The notes beneath the pieces were generated by a model that was not told the DNA's origin, did no database searches, and saw only the letters and a program-made list of their open reading frames with translations. This document shows, piece by piece, positions 1 to 5,022 of a stretch of DNA of 5,484 nucleotides (positions are counted from its first letter, which is position 1; every line of letters starts with the position of its first letter). A program made the position numbers and the translations under genes. The stretch comes from Nitrospinota bacterium (GTDB lineage: Bacteria > Nitrospinota > Nitrospinia > UBA9942), in the NCBI GenBank assembly GCA_016234205.1, contig JACRGN010000118.1, positions 1 to 5,484 of the forward strand, in the 5' to 3' direction.

Positions 1-1401
1 ATACTTACAGGACAGGTTCCAACAGCCATGATTGGAAATGATGCCTTTCAGGAGGCTGATATTGTAGGCATAACAAGGCCATGCACAAAACATAATTACC
101 TTGTTAGGGATATAAATGACCTTTCAACTATAATCAAAGAGGCATTTTATATAGCCTCAACAGGGAAGCCGGGACCGGTGTTGATTGACCTCCCGAAAGA
201 TGTGATGGCTGCAAGCACAATATTTAAATATCCTGAAAAGGTTCACATACGGGGCTATCAGCCGACCTATGAAGGGCACATCGGGCAGGTAAAGAAGGCA
301 TCTGATGCTTTGATGGCTGCAAAGAGACCTATCTTATTTATTGGCGGCGGGATTATATTATCCAGTGCCTACAAGGAATTGCTTGAGTTGAGCGAGTTTA
401 CCCATACGCCGGTAACCACTACACTCATGGGGCTCGGAGGGTTTCCGTCTGAACATCCGCTATCACTCGGCATGTGCGGTATGCATGGGACATTCAGCTC
501 AAATATGGCACTGACAAATACCGATTTGATAATTGGAATTGGTGCCAGATTTGATGACAGGGTTACAGGGAAGGTGGATGAATTTGCCACAGGTGCCAAG
601 ATAGTTCACATTGATATAGACCCAACATCCATAAGCAAGAATATCCCTGCCCACATCCCGATAGTCGGCGATGCAAAGGATATTTTGAAAAAACTTATAG
701 GGCTCTTGAAGAAGGAAAAGAAGAATTGGAAGAAAGATAATCAGGAGTGGCTTAATCAGGTGGAGGAGTGGAAGAATACCCATCCTCTTTCTTATAAACA
801 GGGGAAAAACATAATTAAGCCGCAATATGTTATAGAGCAGATTCATGAAGTAACGAAGGGTGAGGCTATAATTACAACAGAGGTCGGGCAGAACCAGATG
901 TGGACAGCCCAATATTATAAATTTAAAAAACCGAGGACATTCCTTACATCAGGGGGGCTCGGGACTATGGGCTATGGTTTTCCTGCAGCCATTGGTGCAC
1001 AGGTTGCCTTCCCTGATAAAATAGTATTTGATATTGCAGGTGACGGCAGTATCCAGATGAATATTCAGGAGCTTGCCACTGCTGTCCAGTATCGTCTTCC
1101 TGTAAAGGTGGCGATACTAAATAACAGCTTTCTGGGAATGGTGAGACAGTGGCAGGAGCTTTTTTATAATAAAAGATATTCATATTCCTGTATGGAGTGC
1201 CAGCCTGACTTTGTGAAACTTGCAGAGGCTTATGGTGCGGTGGGTTTGAGGGTAGAAAATCCAGACGATGTGAAAAAGGCATTGAAAGAGGCGATAGAGA
1301 TTCCGAAACCGGTTCTTATTGACTTTATTGTTGACAGGGAGGAGAATGTATATCCTATGGTTCCAGCAGGTAAGCCTATAAGCGAGATGCTGCTGGTATG
1401 A
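1..1401 (+). CDS. ilvB: Acetolactate synthase, large (catalytic) subunit, 5'-truncated by window edge
   Basis: This subunit condenses pyruvate with pyruvate or 2-oxobutyrate in the cytoplasm, the first common step of valine, leucine and isoleucine synthesis. The frame is open from base 1, so the true start lies upstream; the 466 visible codons against a family length of about 560-570 imply roughly 100 missing residues, including the catalytic Glu region. Visible-codon landmarks: TGQVP then DAFQE at the start; the central FAD-associated GARFDDRVTG at 181-190; a GLGTMGYGFPAA block; and the thiamine-diphosphate motif running from GDG (347-349) to NN (374-375). VRQWQELFY follows at 381-389, with the Trp that in known enzymes lines the herbicide-binding channel. 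All these motifs are intact, so the enzyme looks functional. The ATG at 28 is internal. ilvN follows after 84 bp, as expected for its partner subunit. Confidence 0.97.
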   Translation: MLTGQVPTAMIGNDAFQEADIVGITRPCTKHNYLVRDINDLSTIIKEAFYIASTGKPGPVLIDLPKDVMAASTIFKYPEKVHIRGYQPTYEGHIGQVKKASDALMAAKRPILFIGGGIILSSAYKELLELSEFTHTPVTTTLMGLGGFPSEHPLSLGMCGMHGTFSSNMALTNTDLIIGIGARFDDRVTGKVDEFATGAKIVHIDIDPTSISKNIPAHIPIVGDAKDILKKLIGLLKKEKKNWKKDNQEWLNQVEEWKNTHPLSYKQGKNIIKPQYVIEQIHEVTKGEAIITTEVGQNQMWTAQYYKFKKPRTFLTSGGLGTMGYGFPAAIGAQVAFPDKIVFDIAGDGSIQMNIQELATAVQYRLPVKVAILNNSFLGMVRQWQELFYNKRYSYSCMECQPDFVKLAEAYGAVGLRVENPDDVKKALKEAIEIPKPVLIDFIVDREENVYPMVPAGKPISEMLLV

Positions 1402-1407
1402 AAATTA

Positions 1408-1475
1408 AGCAATGAGCAATGGGTGCAAAGCAATGAGTAAAAAAACTCGTTGCTCATTGCTCATAGCTCATTGCT
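1408..1475. repeat. Heptamer-based inverted repeat filling the ilvB-ilvN gap
   Basis: The gap is built from copies of AATGAGC and its complement. AGCAATGAGCAA (1408-1419) is a perfect 12-bp inverted repeat of TTGCTCATTGCT (1450-1461). An inner hairpin pairs AGCAATGAGT (1429-1438) with ACTCGTTGCT (1445-1454), with one G-U wobble and an A6 loop. A further direct copy, GCTCATTGCT, lies at 1466-1475. It looks like a dispersed chromosomal repeat rather than a transcription terminator: there is no T-tract after either stem. Confidence 0.85.
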
Positions 1476-1485
1476 GTAAAAAACT

Positions 1486-1959
1486 ATGAGGCATACAATT
1501 TCAGTTTTAGTTGAAAATAAGTTTGGTGTCCTGTCAAGGATTGCAGGGCTTTTCAGCGGGAGGGGTTTCAATATAGAAAGTCTCTCTGTAGCAGAGTCCC
1601 TTGACCCAAATGTCTCCCGAATGACAATTGTAACAAGGGGGGATGACAGGGTAATTGAGCAGGTTACAAAACAGTTGAATAAACTTGTTGATGTCATAAA
1701 GGTTATTGACCATACTGAGGAAAAGTTTGTTGGCAGAGAACTGGCACTAATAAAGATAAACGCAGAGCCTCAATTGAGAGAAGAGATATTGAGGATTGCC
1801 GAGATTTTCAGAGGTAAGGTGGTTGATGTAAGCTCAAAGACATATACAGTTGAGGTAACAGGTGACGAAGAAAAAGTAGAAGCCTTTATAGAAATGCTCA
1901 AACCCCTCGGCATCAAAGAAATTGCCAGAACAGGCAAAATTGCCATGTCCCGCGGCTAA
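1486..1959 (+). CDS. ilvN: Acetolactate synthase, small (regulatory) subunit
   Basis: This is the regulatory partner of IlvB; it activates the catalytic subunit and carries valine feedback inhibition. At 157 aa it matches the usual length of about 160. Residues 3-75 form the ACT domain, starting with HTISVLVENKFGVLSRIAG; from about residue 84 (RELALIKINAEP) the C-terminal ALS small-subunit domain runs to the end. Asn11, Gly14 and Asn29 are present, the positions where substitutions in E. coli IlvH are known to cause valine resistance, so a valine-sensitive enzyme is inferred. The start is well fixed: an in-frame TAA at 1477-1479 precludes a longer form and MRHTISVLVEN matches the family start. 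Oddly, no Shine-Dalgarno is visible; the preceding bases are the end of a dispersed repeat plus an A-rich stretch. Confidence 0.97.
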   Translation: MRHTISVLVENKFGVLSRIAGLFSGRGFNIESLSVAESLDPNVSRMTIVTRGDDRVIEQVTKQLNKLVDVIKVIDHTEEKFVGRELALIKINAEPQLREEILRIAEIFRGKVVDVSSKTYTVEVTGDEEKVEAFIEMLKPLGIKEIARTGKIAMSRG

Positions 1960-1984
1960 AAGTCCCTGATGACATAAATTAGAT

Positions 1985-2055
1985 ATTCCCTCTCCCCTTG
2001 TGGGAGAGGGGTAGAGCCTGCCCCCGAAGTATTTATCGGAGGGGGGGTGAGGGGT
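1985..2055. repeat. GC-rich composite double-hairpin dispersed repeat
   Basis: Downstream of ilvN, CCCTCTCCC (1988-1996) pairs perfectly with GGGAGAGGG (2002-2010) across a 5-nt loop. A second, weaker hairpin pairs CCCCCGA (2021-2027) with TCGG-A-GGG (2036-2043) around one bulged A, and the element closes with GGTGAGGGG near 2046-2054. The first part resembles a repeat type often met between genes of environmental genomes, and the second looks like a module inserted in it. It may slow or end ilvBN transcription, but no T-run follows either stem, so it is not called an intrinsic terminator. Confidence 0.7.
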
Positions 2056-2078
2056 AGAAAAAAGAGAGATAATTTACA

Positions 2079-2315
2079 ATGAGATGGAAAGAGATAATAA
2101 AACGATTTAAGGACGAGTGGGTGTTAATTGATGTAAAAAAGGTAGATAAGGATTTTACTATCAAAGAAGGAGATGTGATTGCTCACTCAAGGAGTAAAGA
2201 GGAGATATATAACAAGCTTCTTAAAATCAAGCCCAAAAACTTCTCAATAGAATATACAGGGAAAATACCAGAAGACCTTGCTGTAGTCCTTTTCTATGAA
2301 GGCATACAAACTTGA
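2079..2315 (+). CDS. Small hypothetical protein, partner of the downstream aspartic protease
   Basis: This is a 78-aa soluble, charged protein with no signal peptide or membrane segment. It opens with MRWKEIIKRF and a DEWVLIDV segment (residues 12-19). The middle (GDVIAHSRSKEEIYNKLL) reads like a short beta-alpha unit, and a YTGKIPEDLAVVLF strand ends it. Related small 'W-V-L-I-(E/D)' proteins, some annotated as DUF5678-like, are recalled upstream of retropepsin-like genes in other bacteria; this is memory, not a search. Its stop codon lies 20 bp inside the downstream protease gene, so the two are very likely co-transcribed and translationally coupled. A weak purine-rich GAGAG at 2064-2068 could serve as ribosome binding site. 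No biochemical function is known to me; a chaperone, inhibitor or substrate-adaptor role for the protease would be inference only. Confidence 0.8.
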   Translation: MRWKEIIKRFKDEWVLIDVKKVDKDFTIKEGDVIAHSRSKEEIYNKLLKIKPKNFSIEYTGKIPEDLAVVLFYEGIQT

Positions 2316-2682
2316 ATGTCATGGAAATCTATTCATGCTTAAAGCCTTCATTGAAGGAATCACAGGAAGGGCATATCCGAAACTGCTTTTAGATACAGGC
2401 TCTGCATATACCATAATTTCCCAGGAAATGCTTGAAGGGGTTGGATGTAGTCCTGCCATTTCCAGAAAAAGGCAAAGAATTATTACCGGAAGCGGTTCTG
2501 AAATTGCTCCCGTAGTTTCTCTGAATAAATTTCATTGTCTTGGGGAATCTATCGAGAATTTTGAGGTTTTAGCACATACATTGCCATTCGGAGCTTATGT
2601 AGACGGTCTTTTAGGCATGGATTTTATGAAAAAATTCAAAATAGAGATAAAGATTCACTCAAATGAAATACTTATCAGATAA
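2296..2682 (+). CDS. Retropepsin-like (clan AA) aspartic protease
   Basis: This 128-aa protein has the layout of bacterial retroviral-type aspartyl proteases. The catalytic LLLDTGSAYTI is at residues 30-40 (Asp33-Thr34-Gly35-Ser36), a flap-like segment ITGSGSEI is near 63-70, and the second hydrophobic-Gly motif DGLLGMDFM is at 103-111 before a final beta strand. It has only one DTG, so like retropepsins it should act as a homodimer. There is no signal peptide or transmembrane helix, so it is predicted cytoplasmic. The ATG at 2296 overlaps the upstream gene by 20 bp and has no Shine-Dalgarno, which suggests coupling; Met14 (2335) is an alternative start that still keeps the whole catalytic domain. 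The natural substrate is unknown. The family call is strong, the physiological role is not. Confidence 0.88.
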   Translation: MKAYKLECHGNLFMLKAFIEGITGRAYPKLLLDTGSAYTIISQEMLEGVGCSPAISRKRQRIITGSGSEIAPVVSLNKFHCLGESIENFEVLAHTLPFGAYVDGLLGMDFMKKFKIEIKIHSNEILIR

Positions 2683-2706
2683 ATGGGACGAAGATCATAG
2701 TTGCAG

Positions 2707-2787
2707 ATGGATAGTCTGAACCTAACTAAAAGAAGAGAAATGAAAAGACGAGAATTCTTAGCAGAAATGGGATTTCTGGCATTTTAG
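2707..2787 (+). pseudogene. 26-codon mini-ORF resembling a twin-arginine signal start
   Basis: An ATG at 2707 opens 26 codons ending in TAG (2785-2787). The second half, from Met12 (2740), reads MKRREFLAEMGFLAF, like the n-region and start of the h-region of a Tat signal peptide, cut off where the hydrophobic segment should continue. KRRE occurs twice because AAAAGAAGAGAA (2728-2739) is repeated with one change at 2743-2754. It may be the stub of an eroded exported-protein gene, a tiny leader, or chance. No ribosome binding site is seen. Confidence 0.25.
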
Positions 2788-2791
2788 TTAG
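2722..2791. repeat. 10-bp perfect inverted repeat with internal hairpin
   Basis: CTAACTAAAA (2722-2731) is exactly complementary to TTTTAGTTAG (2782-2791). Inside it, CAGAAAT (2762-2768) and ATTTCTG (2772-2778) form a 7-bp stem with a GGG loop. The structure encloses most of the Tat-like mini-ORF. It could be a miniature element or the scar of a lost gene. No target-site duplication was recognised at its ends. Confidence 0.5.
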
Positions 2792-2801
2792 AGGTTGAAT
2801 A

Positions 2802-2858
2802 ACGAAATACTTCGTCTATCCTGCCAAAACAGGACAAAAAGCAAAATAGTTCGTCTAT
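2802..2858. repeat. Direct repeat TTCGTCTAT with two small hairpins
   Basis: TTCGTCTAT occurs at 2811-2819 and again at 2850-2858. Between and around these, ACGAA (2802-2806) pairs with TTCGT (2811-2815), and TCCTG (2819-2823) pairs with CAGGA (2830-2834). Each stem is only 5 bp. The arrangement could hold an operator or be repeat debris; nothing decides between them. Confidence 0.35.
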
Positions 2859-2859
2859 G

Positions 2860-2881
2860 AATGAGTTAAACGCTCATTGCT
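2860..2881. repeat. Diverged copy of the ilvB-ilvN heptamer hairpin
   Basis: AATGAG (2860-2865) pairs with CTCATT (2873-2878) over a 7-nt loop, and GCTCATTGCT (2872-2881) is identical to the 10-mer at 1466-1475. It appears to be a shortened member of the same repeat family, placed in front of the HNH gene. No terminator-type T-run follows it. Confidence 0.5.
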
Positions 2882-2935
2882 GGCTAAGAAAAAGTAGATG
2901 AGCATTAATAGAACCGTTGCCCCTTTTAAGTCGTT

Positions 2936-3745
2936 ATGAAACAAAACAGGATTGAATTTACGGATAGGCAGAAAGCTGATATTTTCAAAAGAGACAGGGG
3001 GATTTGTTGTTTCTCTGGGAAAAGTTTATGGATACTTGATTATGGAGCGTGTCCGACTTTTGATATTGACTGGGTTGATCATATCAAGCCAGCCAATAAA
3101 GGCGGAACCGCATGTCTCGAAAATGGGATTTGTTCGAGCTATTTTTATAATTATAAGAAAAGGGACAATTCAGCTGACAAGCAGTATTTGTTTGAAGAGG
3201 GTAAGCCGACTCCTCATTTTTATTATTTCTATGAAGCTATACCAAAAGACATTGCAAGAAATCTGCATCGTTTCAAGAATCTTCATTATTCTGATTGGCA
3301 TTTCAATAGGTCGCTTTTCAGGTTAATGCTCGCAACTATTTTTATGTTTGATCCTTACTCAATATCAGGGAATATCAGAAGCAGAGATGATAATTATTAC
3401 GCAAAATCTTCATTCAAAATTCTGGAAGAGTGGAAGAAAATTATTACATCTGAAGAAGTGCCATCTTTCGAAAGCCGAAGTCTTTTGCCATCAAATATTT
3501 CTGACGATCAAAAATTAATGCTGGACATTGTTTATGCACGATCGTCGGGAGACGTTAGAAAGACTGCAAAGAAGCTTTTGCCTTACTATCGTGATAATTT
3601 TAAGGCTATTGAGTTGTTCATAAAGTCACAAACGGAGAAAGAGGCAAATAAAGTGCTTATGAAAATTGGCAATTTTAAGTTTGTCACGCCTCGGGTGATA
3701 ACTTTCATCATATCAAATATTGAAAGGCTTTTTAAGATACGGTAA
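2936..3745 (+). CDS. HNH-type endonuclease with uncharacterised C-terminal region
   Basis: This is a 269-aa predicted cytoplasmic nuclease. The N-terminal third has the HNH layout: a KRDRGICCFSGK start (residues 18-29), a DHIKPANKGGTACLEN core with Asp48-His49 and Asn63, and a closing NYKKRDN with Asn72. The last position of the motif is therefore Asn rather than His, the common H-N-N variant. Cys24, Cys25 and Cys39 are present, but the usual two CxxC zinc pairs are not clear. Residues 80-269 are rich in aromatic and charged residues and match no domain I recognise; they may bind DNA. The ATG at 2936 is fixed by an in-frame TAA at 2927-2929, yet no good Shine-Dalgarno precedes it. No methylase or specificity subunit lies beside it, so it is not evidently a restriction system; a solitary defence or mobile-element nuclease is possible. 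Confidence 0.8.
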   Translation: MKQNRIEFTDRQKADIFKRDRGICCFSGKSLWILDYGACPTFDIDWVDHIKPANKGGTACLENGICSSYFYNYKKRDNSADKQYLFEEGKPTPHFYYFYEAIPKDIARNLHRFKNLHYSDWHFNRSLFRLMLATIFMFDPYSISGNIRSRDDNYYAKSSFKILEEWKKIITSEEVPSFESRSLLPSNISDDQKLMLDIVYARSSGDVRKTAKKLLPYYRDNFKAIELFIKSQTEKEANKVLMKIGNFKFVTPRVITFIISNIERLFKIR

Positions 3746-3746
3746 A

Positions 3747-3759
3747 AAGGGCAACCCTT
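3747..3759. terminator. Weak hairpin just after the HNH gene, possible bidirectional terminator
   Basis: AAGGG (3747-3751) pairs with CCCTT (3755-3759) over a CAA loop, directly after the HNH stop codon. Read on the minus strand the stem runs into a T5 stretch, and it begins 4 bases beyond the stop of the minus-strand open frame, so it could end transcription from that side too. Five base pairs is short for a terminator. Confidence 0.25.
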
Positions 3760-3800
3760 CAATTTAAAGAAGCCAGCAGCGGCGTTTAACAACAAAGTTT

Positions 3801-3837
3801 GCGACGCTCCAATATCCATATCGTGTGTTGGGGTCGC
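3801..3837. repeat. Imperfect stem-loop with extrahelical G in the HNH-antitoxin gap
   Basis: GCGAC (3801-3805) pairs with GTCGC (3833-3837). After a bulged G at 3806, CTC (3807-3809) pairs with GGG (3830-3832) with one wobble. CGCTCCA also occurs as a direct repeat at 3805-3811 and 3835-3841. It overlaps the minus-strand open frame, and its function is unknown. Confidence 0.35.
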
Positions 3838-3964
3838 TCCATGTACCTGTTCTTTTATCGCAATTAAGATAGACCTTAGCAGACACACGGCGCAAACCCA
3901 CAACTTTACCCAAAATGCCGCTTTGCTTGAATGCCTTATAAGGAAATCGGGATTTTGTTGTTTG

Positions 3965-3973
3965 TGTTATAAT
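3965..3973 (+). promoter_or_regulatory. Extended -10 promoter for the antitoxin-like gene
   Basis: TGTTATAAT combines a perfect TATAAT (3968-3973) with the TG-n extension of sigma-70 promoters. No convincing -35 hexamer is seen at the usual distance, which fits an extended -10 type. The predicted start near 3980 leaves a leader of only about 16 nt. Confidence 0.55.
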
Positions 3974-3983
3974 TAATCACGAT

Positions 3984-3989
3984 AGGAGG
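3984..3989 (+). promoter_or_regulatory. Strong Shine-Dalgarno AGGAGG
   Basis: AGGAGG lies 6 nt before the ATG at 3996. It is the best ribosome binding site in the window, rivalled only by that of ilvC, and it supports this start and efficient translation of the antitoxin-like gene. Confidence 0.85.
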
Positions 3990-3995
3990 TTAAAA

Positions 3996-4220
3996 ATGCA
4001 AAAAAGGGTTGTTTTAAAAAAAATTGAAGAAGAGATAGGAAGGCTTACAAGCCAAGAACAGTTAAAATTAATAGAGAGAATTATTCATCAGTTGAAAAAG
4101 GAGCAGGGTATCACTAAAAAGGAGCTTGACTGGAGTAAACTTTATGGATTAGGAAAGGGGTTATGGAAAGGGGAAGATGCACAGGAGTATATTAATCGAG
4201 CGAGAGAAGACCGATTATGA
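3996..4220 (+). CDS. VapB-like antitoxin without an evident toxin
   Basis: This 74-aa charged protein has an N-terminal helical stretch (EEEIGRLTSQEQLKLIERIIHQL, residues about 11-33). It ends in a conserved tail, LDWSKLYGLGKGLWKGEDAQEYINRAREDR (44-73), typical as I recall of small antitoxins paired with PIN-domain VapC toxins. In those proteins the N-terminal half serves DNA binding or dimerisation and the GLWKGEDA tail wraps the toxin; here this is inferred. It has its own extended -10 promoter and strong Shine-Dalgarno. The stop overlaps an ATG (ATGA, 4217-4220) as if a toxin gene should follow, but that frame closes after six codons and no PIN-domain sequence is found in the window. It is thus an orphan or decayed antitoxin, or one acting on a toxin elsewhere. 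Confidence 0.72.
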   Translation: MQKRVVLKKIEEEIGRLTSQEQLKLIERIIHQLKKEQGITKKELDWSKLYGLGKGLWKGEDAQEYINRAREDRL

Positions 4221-4237
4221 GTCTTTCAAGGGCATGA
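4217..4237 (+). other. Six-codon micro-ORF at the expected toxin position
   Basis: The ATG overlaps the antitoxin stop in ATGA (4217-4220); the frame reads M-S-L-S-R-A and ends in TGA (4235-4237), which overlaps the next ATG in the same ATGA fashion. It may be the surviving start of a deleted toxin gene, or a re-initiation relay. It is unlikely to make a functional peptide. Confidence 0.2.
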
Positions 4238-4311
4238 CAAAAGAGCAAATAAAGAAAGAGCTAAAAAGTCGGTTTAAAAGTATGGACTTTGTCAGAGGGA
4301 TTGTTATATGA
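4234..4311 (+). CDS. 25-aa micro-ORF linking antitoxin and membrane protein genes
   Basis: This frame encodes 25 residues: a charged helix-like MTKEQIKKELKSRF, then a short MDFVRGIVI end. It starts in an ATGA overlap (4234-4237) with the preceding micro-ORF, and its stop overlaps the start of the membrane protein gene in another ATGA (4308-4311). The protein could be the N-terminal stub of a truncated gene, since a helix followed by a hydrophobic strand is common at the start of small enzymes. No Shine-Dalgarno of its own is obvious, so re-initiation is the likely route if it is translated. I cannot assign it to a family. Confidence 0.3.
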   Translation: MTKEQIKKELKSRFKSMDFVRGIVI

Positions 4312-4736
4312 AAATATTACGGGGGATTTTGGGCGGTGTATGTTTTGGGATTATTGGAGAGATTTTTGGCTGGATTATTTATGGGGTAATATTCATGAAG
4401 TGGACGGCAGAGGCTCATCAGGTCTGGAGACCGATGGATAGCCTGCATATGCGGATAGGCATGCCGTTGGCAGATATTTTTAGCGGGTTGATGGTTGCGT
4501 TGGCATACGCTGTTTTATATAAAGGTATCCCCGGTACAGGGATTCAAAAGGGTTTGATATTTGGATTAATACTCTGGCTTATTGCCAGATTTGCAGGAGA
4601 AATATTCTTTTATGTTATGAGTCCGATACCTTTTATGCTTGTGATTGCAGGCTGGCTGCATGGTCTTATTCAAGGAGCTTTGGGTGGAATTGCTATTGCT
4701 GCAATTTATGGGAAAAGCTTAGAAGAGAATACCTGA
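4308..4736 (+). CDS. Hypothetical four-helix integral membrane protein
   Basis: This is a 142-aa inner-membrane protein with hydrophobic segments at about residues 4-29, 52-71, 81-103 and 107-134. The longest soluble part (about 30-51) contains KWTAEAHQVWRPMDSLH. The segments are rich in Gly with small-residue packing patterns (GGVCFGIIGEIFG, GALGGIAIAA), and a YKGIPGTGIQKG loop joins helices 2 and 3. An acidic residue, Glu98, sits within helix 3. No catalytic motif, transporter signature or signal-peptidase site is apparent, and I do not recognise a named family. The start overlaps the preceding micro-ORF stop (ATGA), so expression probably depends on transcription from the antitoxin promoter, although no functional link to the antitoxin follows from that. 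Confidence 0.75.
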   Translation: MKILRGILGGVCFGIIGEIFGWIIYGVIFMKWTAEAHQVWRPMDSLHMRIGMPLADIFSGLMVALAYAVLYKGIPGTGIQKGLIFGLILWLIARFAGEIFFYVMSPIPFMLVIAGWLHGLIQGALGGIAIAAIYGKSLEENT

Positions 4737-4869
4737 TAAATAATCCTATACCCTCTTCCACATTTATAATATATTATCCCCCTGCTTTTTCTATTCTTTT
4801 ATCCATGTCTCTGTGGTAAAATGAATAAAGTTTATTTTATCTGAGATAACTTCAAGAACAAGGCATGAA

Positions 4870-4982
4870 CACGAATAACACAAATGGACGAATTCCACGA
4901 ATAACTGATAAAGGCTAAAGATGAAAATAATTTAGTTTTATTTTTTATTTTATATTCGTGCCATTCGTATATTCGTGGAATT
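4870..4982. repeat. Dispersed CACGAATA/TATTCGTG inverted repeat upstream of ilvC
   Basis: AATTCCACGAATA (4891-4903) is an exact 13-bp inverted repeat of TATTCGTGGAATT (4970-4982). CACGAATA (4870-4877) is also complementary to TATTCGTG (4953-4960). The AT-rich spacer contains a TTTTATTTTTTATTTTATA run. This is the style of an interspersed, MITE-like repeat with long arms and no coding capacity. It sits in the ilvC 5' region and could affect transcript folding. Confidence 0.75.
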
Positions 4983-5015
4983 TCTGTTCCAGAGGTTTGA
5001 TAATTTTCTTATTGA

Positions 5016-5022
5016 AAGGAGA
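5016..5022 (+). promoter_or_regulatory. ilvC ribosome binding site
   Basis: AAGGAGA precedes the ATG at 5029 by about 6-7 nt. It fixes the ilvC start and contrasts with the missing site in front of ilvN. Confidence 0.8.

Larger units (their letters stand above)
3764..3976 (-). pseudogene. ATG-less open frame on the minus strand, possible gene remnant
   Basis: The minus strand is open for 70 codons between a TGA (3979-3977) and a TAA (3766-3764) and has no ATG. Possible starts are a TTG at 3913-3911 or a GTG at 3901-3899. Its last 35 codons look protein-like, with KVYLNCDKRTGTWSDPN and YGYWSVANFVVKRR, three Trp-containing turns and basic residues. The upstream codons overlap the promoter of the next gene, so only the part below about 3913 could be coding. 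It may be the 3' end of an eroded gene or a chance frame; I do not recognise the family. The other long minus frame here (3903-3586), which overlaps the HNH gene, looks less protein-like. Confidence 0.25.

Noticed and set aside
369..599. 76-codon minus-strand ORF inside ilvB
   Set aside because: It lies wholly within the conserved ilvB coding sequence and its protein shows no recognisable domain; it is a shadow frame.
1988..2010. Rho-independent terminator of ilvBN
   Set aside because: The stem is strong, but G/A-rich sequence rather than a T-tract follows; it fits a dispersed repeat better.
2952..3326. 124-codon plus-strand ORF in another frame of the HNH gene
   Set aside because: The HNH frame carries the motif residues and spans the whole region; this frame is Ile-rich without motifs and is a shadow.
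3784..3834. Integron attC-like site: GTTTAAC (3784-3790) fits RYYYAAC, with GTTGGGG (3828-3834) as partner
   Set aside because: The partner fails the final pyrimidine of GTTRRRY, the two ends are not complementary, and the enclosed hairpin is too irregular; no other cassette end is seen in the window.
3586..3903. 105-codon minus-strand ORF with an ATG across the end of the HNH gene
   Set aside because: Half of it is antisense to the HNH C-terminus, it has no ribosome binding site, and its composition is not protein-like; the alternative ATG-less minus frame is the better candidate in the non-overlapping part.
4234..4311. Start of a nucleotidyltransferase (MNT-type) domain
   Set aside because: The helix-strand pattern is suggestive, but the frame stops before any GS motif and neither other frame restores one.
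4766..4777. 12-bp palindrome ATAATATATTAT as an operator
   Set aside because: It is made only of A and T in an AT-rich gap, so chance is a sufficient explanation.
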